From positions 1 through 6,270 of the forward strand of contig CALCST010000022.1 of the NCBI GenBank assembly GCA_937894065.1: a stretch of 6,270 nt of DNA, written 5' to 3'. Under the pieces are notes generated by a model. The model was given only the letters and a program-made list of their open reading frames with translations, made no database searches and had not been told where the DNA came from. This document shows positions 5,147 to 6,270 of this stretch, one piece after another. Positions within the stretch are counted from its first letter, which is position 1. Every line of letters starts with the position of its first letter. The position numbers and the translations under genes were made by a program. This DNA is from an uncultured Parabacteroides sp. GTDB lineage: Bacteria > Bacteroidota > Bacteroidia > Bacteroidales > Tannerellaceae.

Positions 5147-5938
5147 ATGATAATTCTTAAAACAGATGATGAAATAGAGCTACTTCGTCAGAGTAATCTT
5201 CTTGTCGGAAGAACTCTGGCTGAAGTTGCTAAATTAATAAAGCCAGGTATTACGACACGCCAACTAGATAAGGTAGCTGAAGAATTCATAAGGGATAATG
5301 GTGCAATACCTACATTTAAGGGATTTCCTAATCCGTATGGTTCTCCATTTCCAGCAACATTATGTACTTCAGTTAATAGTCAGGTTGTACATGGAATACC
5401 TAATGATGACCCACTTAAAGAAGGTGACATTGTCTCAGTAGATTGCGGAACTTTATTGAATGGTTTTTGTGGTGACTCTGCCTATACTTTTTGTGTAGGT
5501 GAAGTAAATAACGAAGTCAAGCAACTTCTTAAAGTTACTAAGGAAGCGTTGTATAAAGGAATTGAAAATGCTGTACATGGTAAACGACTTGGTGATATAG
5601 GTTATGCAATCCAAAATCATTGCGAGTCGAATCATTATGGTGTTGTCAGAGAATTTGTGGGGCACGGAATTGGTAAAGCAATGCATGAAGATCCTGCAGT
5701 TCCTAATTATGGGAAACGTGGTAGTGGTACTTTGTTAAAAAAAGGAATGTGTCTTGCTATTGAACCAATGATTACTTTAGGTGACCGAAAGATTTATCTT
5801 GAAAGTGATAATTGGTCGGTAAGAACTAGAGATAAGAGTATGGCTGCACATTTTGAACATACAGTTGCTGTAGGTTTAGGTAAGGCCGACATCCTTTCAT
5901 CTTTTGAATTTATTGAAGAAGTTTTAAGAGAAAATTAA
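5147..5938 (+). CDS. map: Methionine aminopeptidase, type I
   Basis: This enzyme removes the N-terminal Met from nascent proteins when the second residue is small. The protein has 263 residues and the pita-bread fold without an N-terminal extension, as in bacterial type Ia enzymes. All metal ligands are present: Asp99 and Asp110 (VDCGTLLNGFCGD), His173 (GHGIG), Glu206 (AIEPM) and Glu237 (FEHTV), equivalent to E. coli D97, D108, H171, E204 and E235. The substrate-site histidines are His82 (VHGIPN) and His180 (AMHEDP). I chose the ATG at 5147, giving MIILKTDDEIELL, which matches the usual family start. A TTG at 5126 would add seven residues and overlap secY by 14 bases; it has no support. The gene follows secY directly, without the adk found between them in many Firmicutes. 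Confidence 0.97.
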   Translation: MIILKTDDEIELLRQSNLLVGRTLAEVAKLIKPGITTRQLDKVAEEFIRDNGAIPTFKGFPNPYGSPFPATLCTSVNSQVVHGIPNDDPLKEGDIVSVDCGTLLNGFCGDSAYTFCVGEVNNEVKQLLKVTKEALYKGIENAVHGKRLGDIGYAIQNHCESNHYGVVREFVGHGIGKAMHEDPAVPNYGKRGSGTLLKKGMCLAIEPMITLGDRKIYLESDNWSVRTRDKSMAAHFEHTVAVGLGKADILSSFEFIEEVLREN

Positions 5939-5946
5939 TTTAAAAT

Positions 5947-6165
5947 ATGGCAAAGCAATCTGCAATAGAACAAGATGGTGTTATAGTTGAAGCATTGTCA
6001 AACGCAATGTTTCGAGTTGAGCTAGAGAACGGACATGAGATTACAGCTCATATTTCTGGTAAAATGAGAATGCATTACATAAAAATCCTTCCAGGAGATA
6101 AAGTTAGAGTTGAAATGTCACCCTATGATTTGTCAAAAGGAAGAATCGTTTTTAGATACAAATAA
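5947..6165 (+). CDS. infA: Translation initiation factor IF-1
   Basis: IF-1 binds the A site of the 30S subunit during initiation and assists IF-2 and IF-3. It is exactly 72 residues, the same as E. coli IF-1, and forms a single S1-like OB fold. Conserved blocks are MAKQSAIEQDGVIVEALSNA, then FRVELENGHEITAHISGKMR (about 22-41), and the ending LPGDKVRVEMSPYDLSKGRI plus VFRYK. The ATG at 5947 is eight bases after map and has an A/T-rich upstream region without a Shine-Dalgarno sequence. It ends TAA TAG in frame. The infA-rpmJ pairing after map is a standard arrangement. Confidence 0.98.
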   Translation: MAKQSAIEQDGVIVEALSNAMFRVELENGHEITAHISGKMRMHYIKILPGDKVRVEMSPYDLSKGRIVFRYK

Positions 6166-6179
6166 TAGAAAATTAAGAT

Positions 6180-6270
6180 ATGAAAGTAAGAGCTTCATTA
6201 AAAAAACGTACGCCGGAATGTAAGATCGTTAGACGTAATGGCCGTTTGTATGTTATTAACAAGAAAAATC
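6180..6270 (+). CDS. rpmJ: 50S ribosomal protein bL36 (L36), zinc-free form, cut at window edge
   Basis: Thirty complete codons are visible, starting MKVRASLKKRTPECKIVRRN and continuing GRLYVINKKN; the family is about 38 residues, so the last eight or so lie beyond the window. bL36 is the smallest 50S protein and helps fold 23S rRNA. The zinc-binding class uses Cys11, Cys14, Cys27 and His33. Here residue 11 is Thr and residue 27 is Asn, and only Cys14 remains, so this copy should not bind zinc (His33 position not visible). The ATG at 6180 is 14 bases after infA with no Shine-Dalgarno motif. The next gene would normally be rpsM. Confidence 0.95.
   Translation, partial: MKVRASLKKRTPECKIVRRNGRLYVINKKN

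Noticed and set aside
311..6205. Runs of seven A in rplX (311-317), rplE (588-594), rpmD (3192-3198), map (5736-5742) and rpmJ (6199-6205) as frameshift sites
   Set aside because: All frames continue to normal family ends, and such runs come from Lys codons in AT-rich DNA.

Overview
The window is a stretch of the bacterial spc ribosomal-protein operon, and every gene lies on the + strand. The order is rplX (uL24), rplE (uL5), rpsN (uS14), rpsH (uS8), rplF (uL6), rplR (uL18), rpsE (uS5), rpmD (uL30), rplO (uL15), secY, map, infA, and the first 30 codons of rpmJ (bL36), which is cut by the window edge. The DNA is AT-rich. The likely source is a member of Bacteroidota, probably Bacteroidales. 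Supporting this are: secY joined directly to map with no adk between them; long zinc-free uS14; bL36 with most of its zinc ligands replaced; a 185-residue uL5; mostly absent Shine-Dalgarno sequences; and protein sequences that resemble the Bacteroides/Parabacteroides type as I remember it. No database search was possible.

Layout. Positions 1-14 are spacer or the extreme end of an upstream gene (rplN would be expected). Positions 15-3788 hold nine ribosomal proteins: uL24, uL5, uL6, uL18, uL30 and uL15 of the large subunit, and uS14, uS8 and uS5 of the small subunit. Gaps are 3-30 nt, except for a 55-nt gap before rpsH that holds a small hairpin and a T tract. Positions 3793-5139 encode SecY, the translocon channel. 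Positions 5147-5938 encode methionine aminopeptidase, 5947-6165 encode IF-1, and 6180 to the end encodes bL36. I see no terminator, convincing internal promoter, mobile element, tRNA, CRISPR array or foreign gene, and no non-coding stretch longer than 55 nt.

The genes form one expression unit that supplies parts of the ribosome, the membrane channel that receives nascent chains, the enzyme that trims N-terminal Met at the tunnel exit, and an initiation factor.

I found no undescribed system; this is core, conserved DNA. Details worth a second look are: a strong compound hairpin inside the first codons of secY, built partly from Leu and Arg codons that look uncommon for this operon; three strong Shine-Dalgarno sequences in an otherwise SD-poor operon; the rpsN-rpsH spacer; back-to-back in-frame stop codons after five genes; and a Lys at the SecY position equivalent to E. 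coli Arg357.
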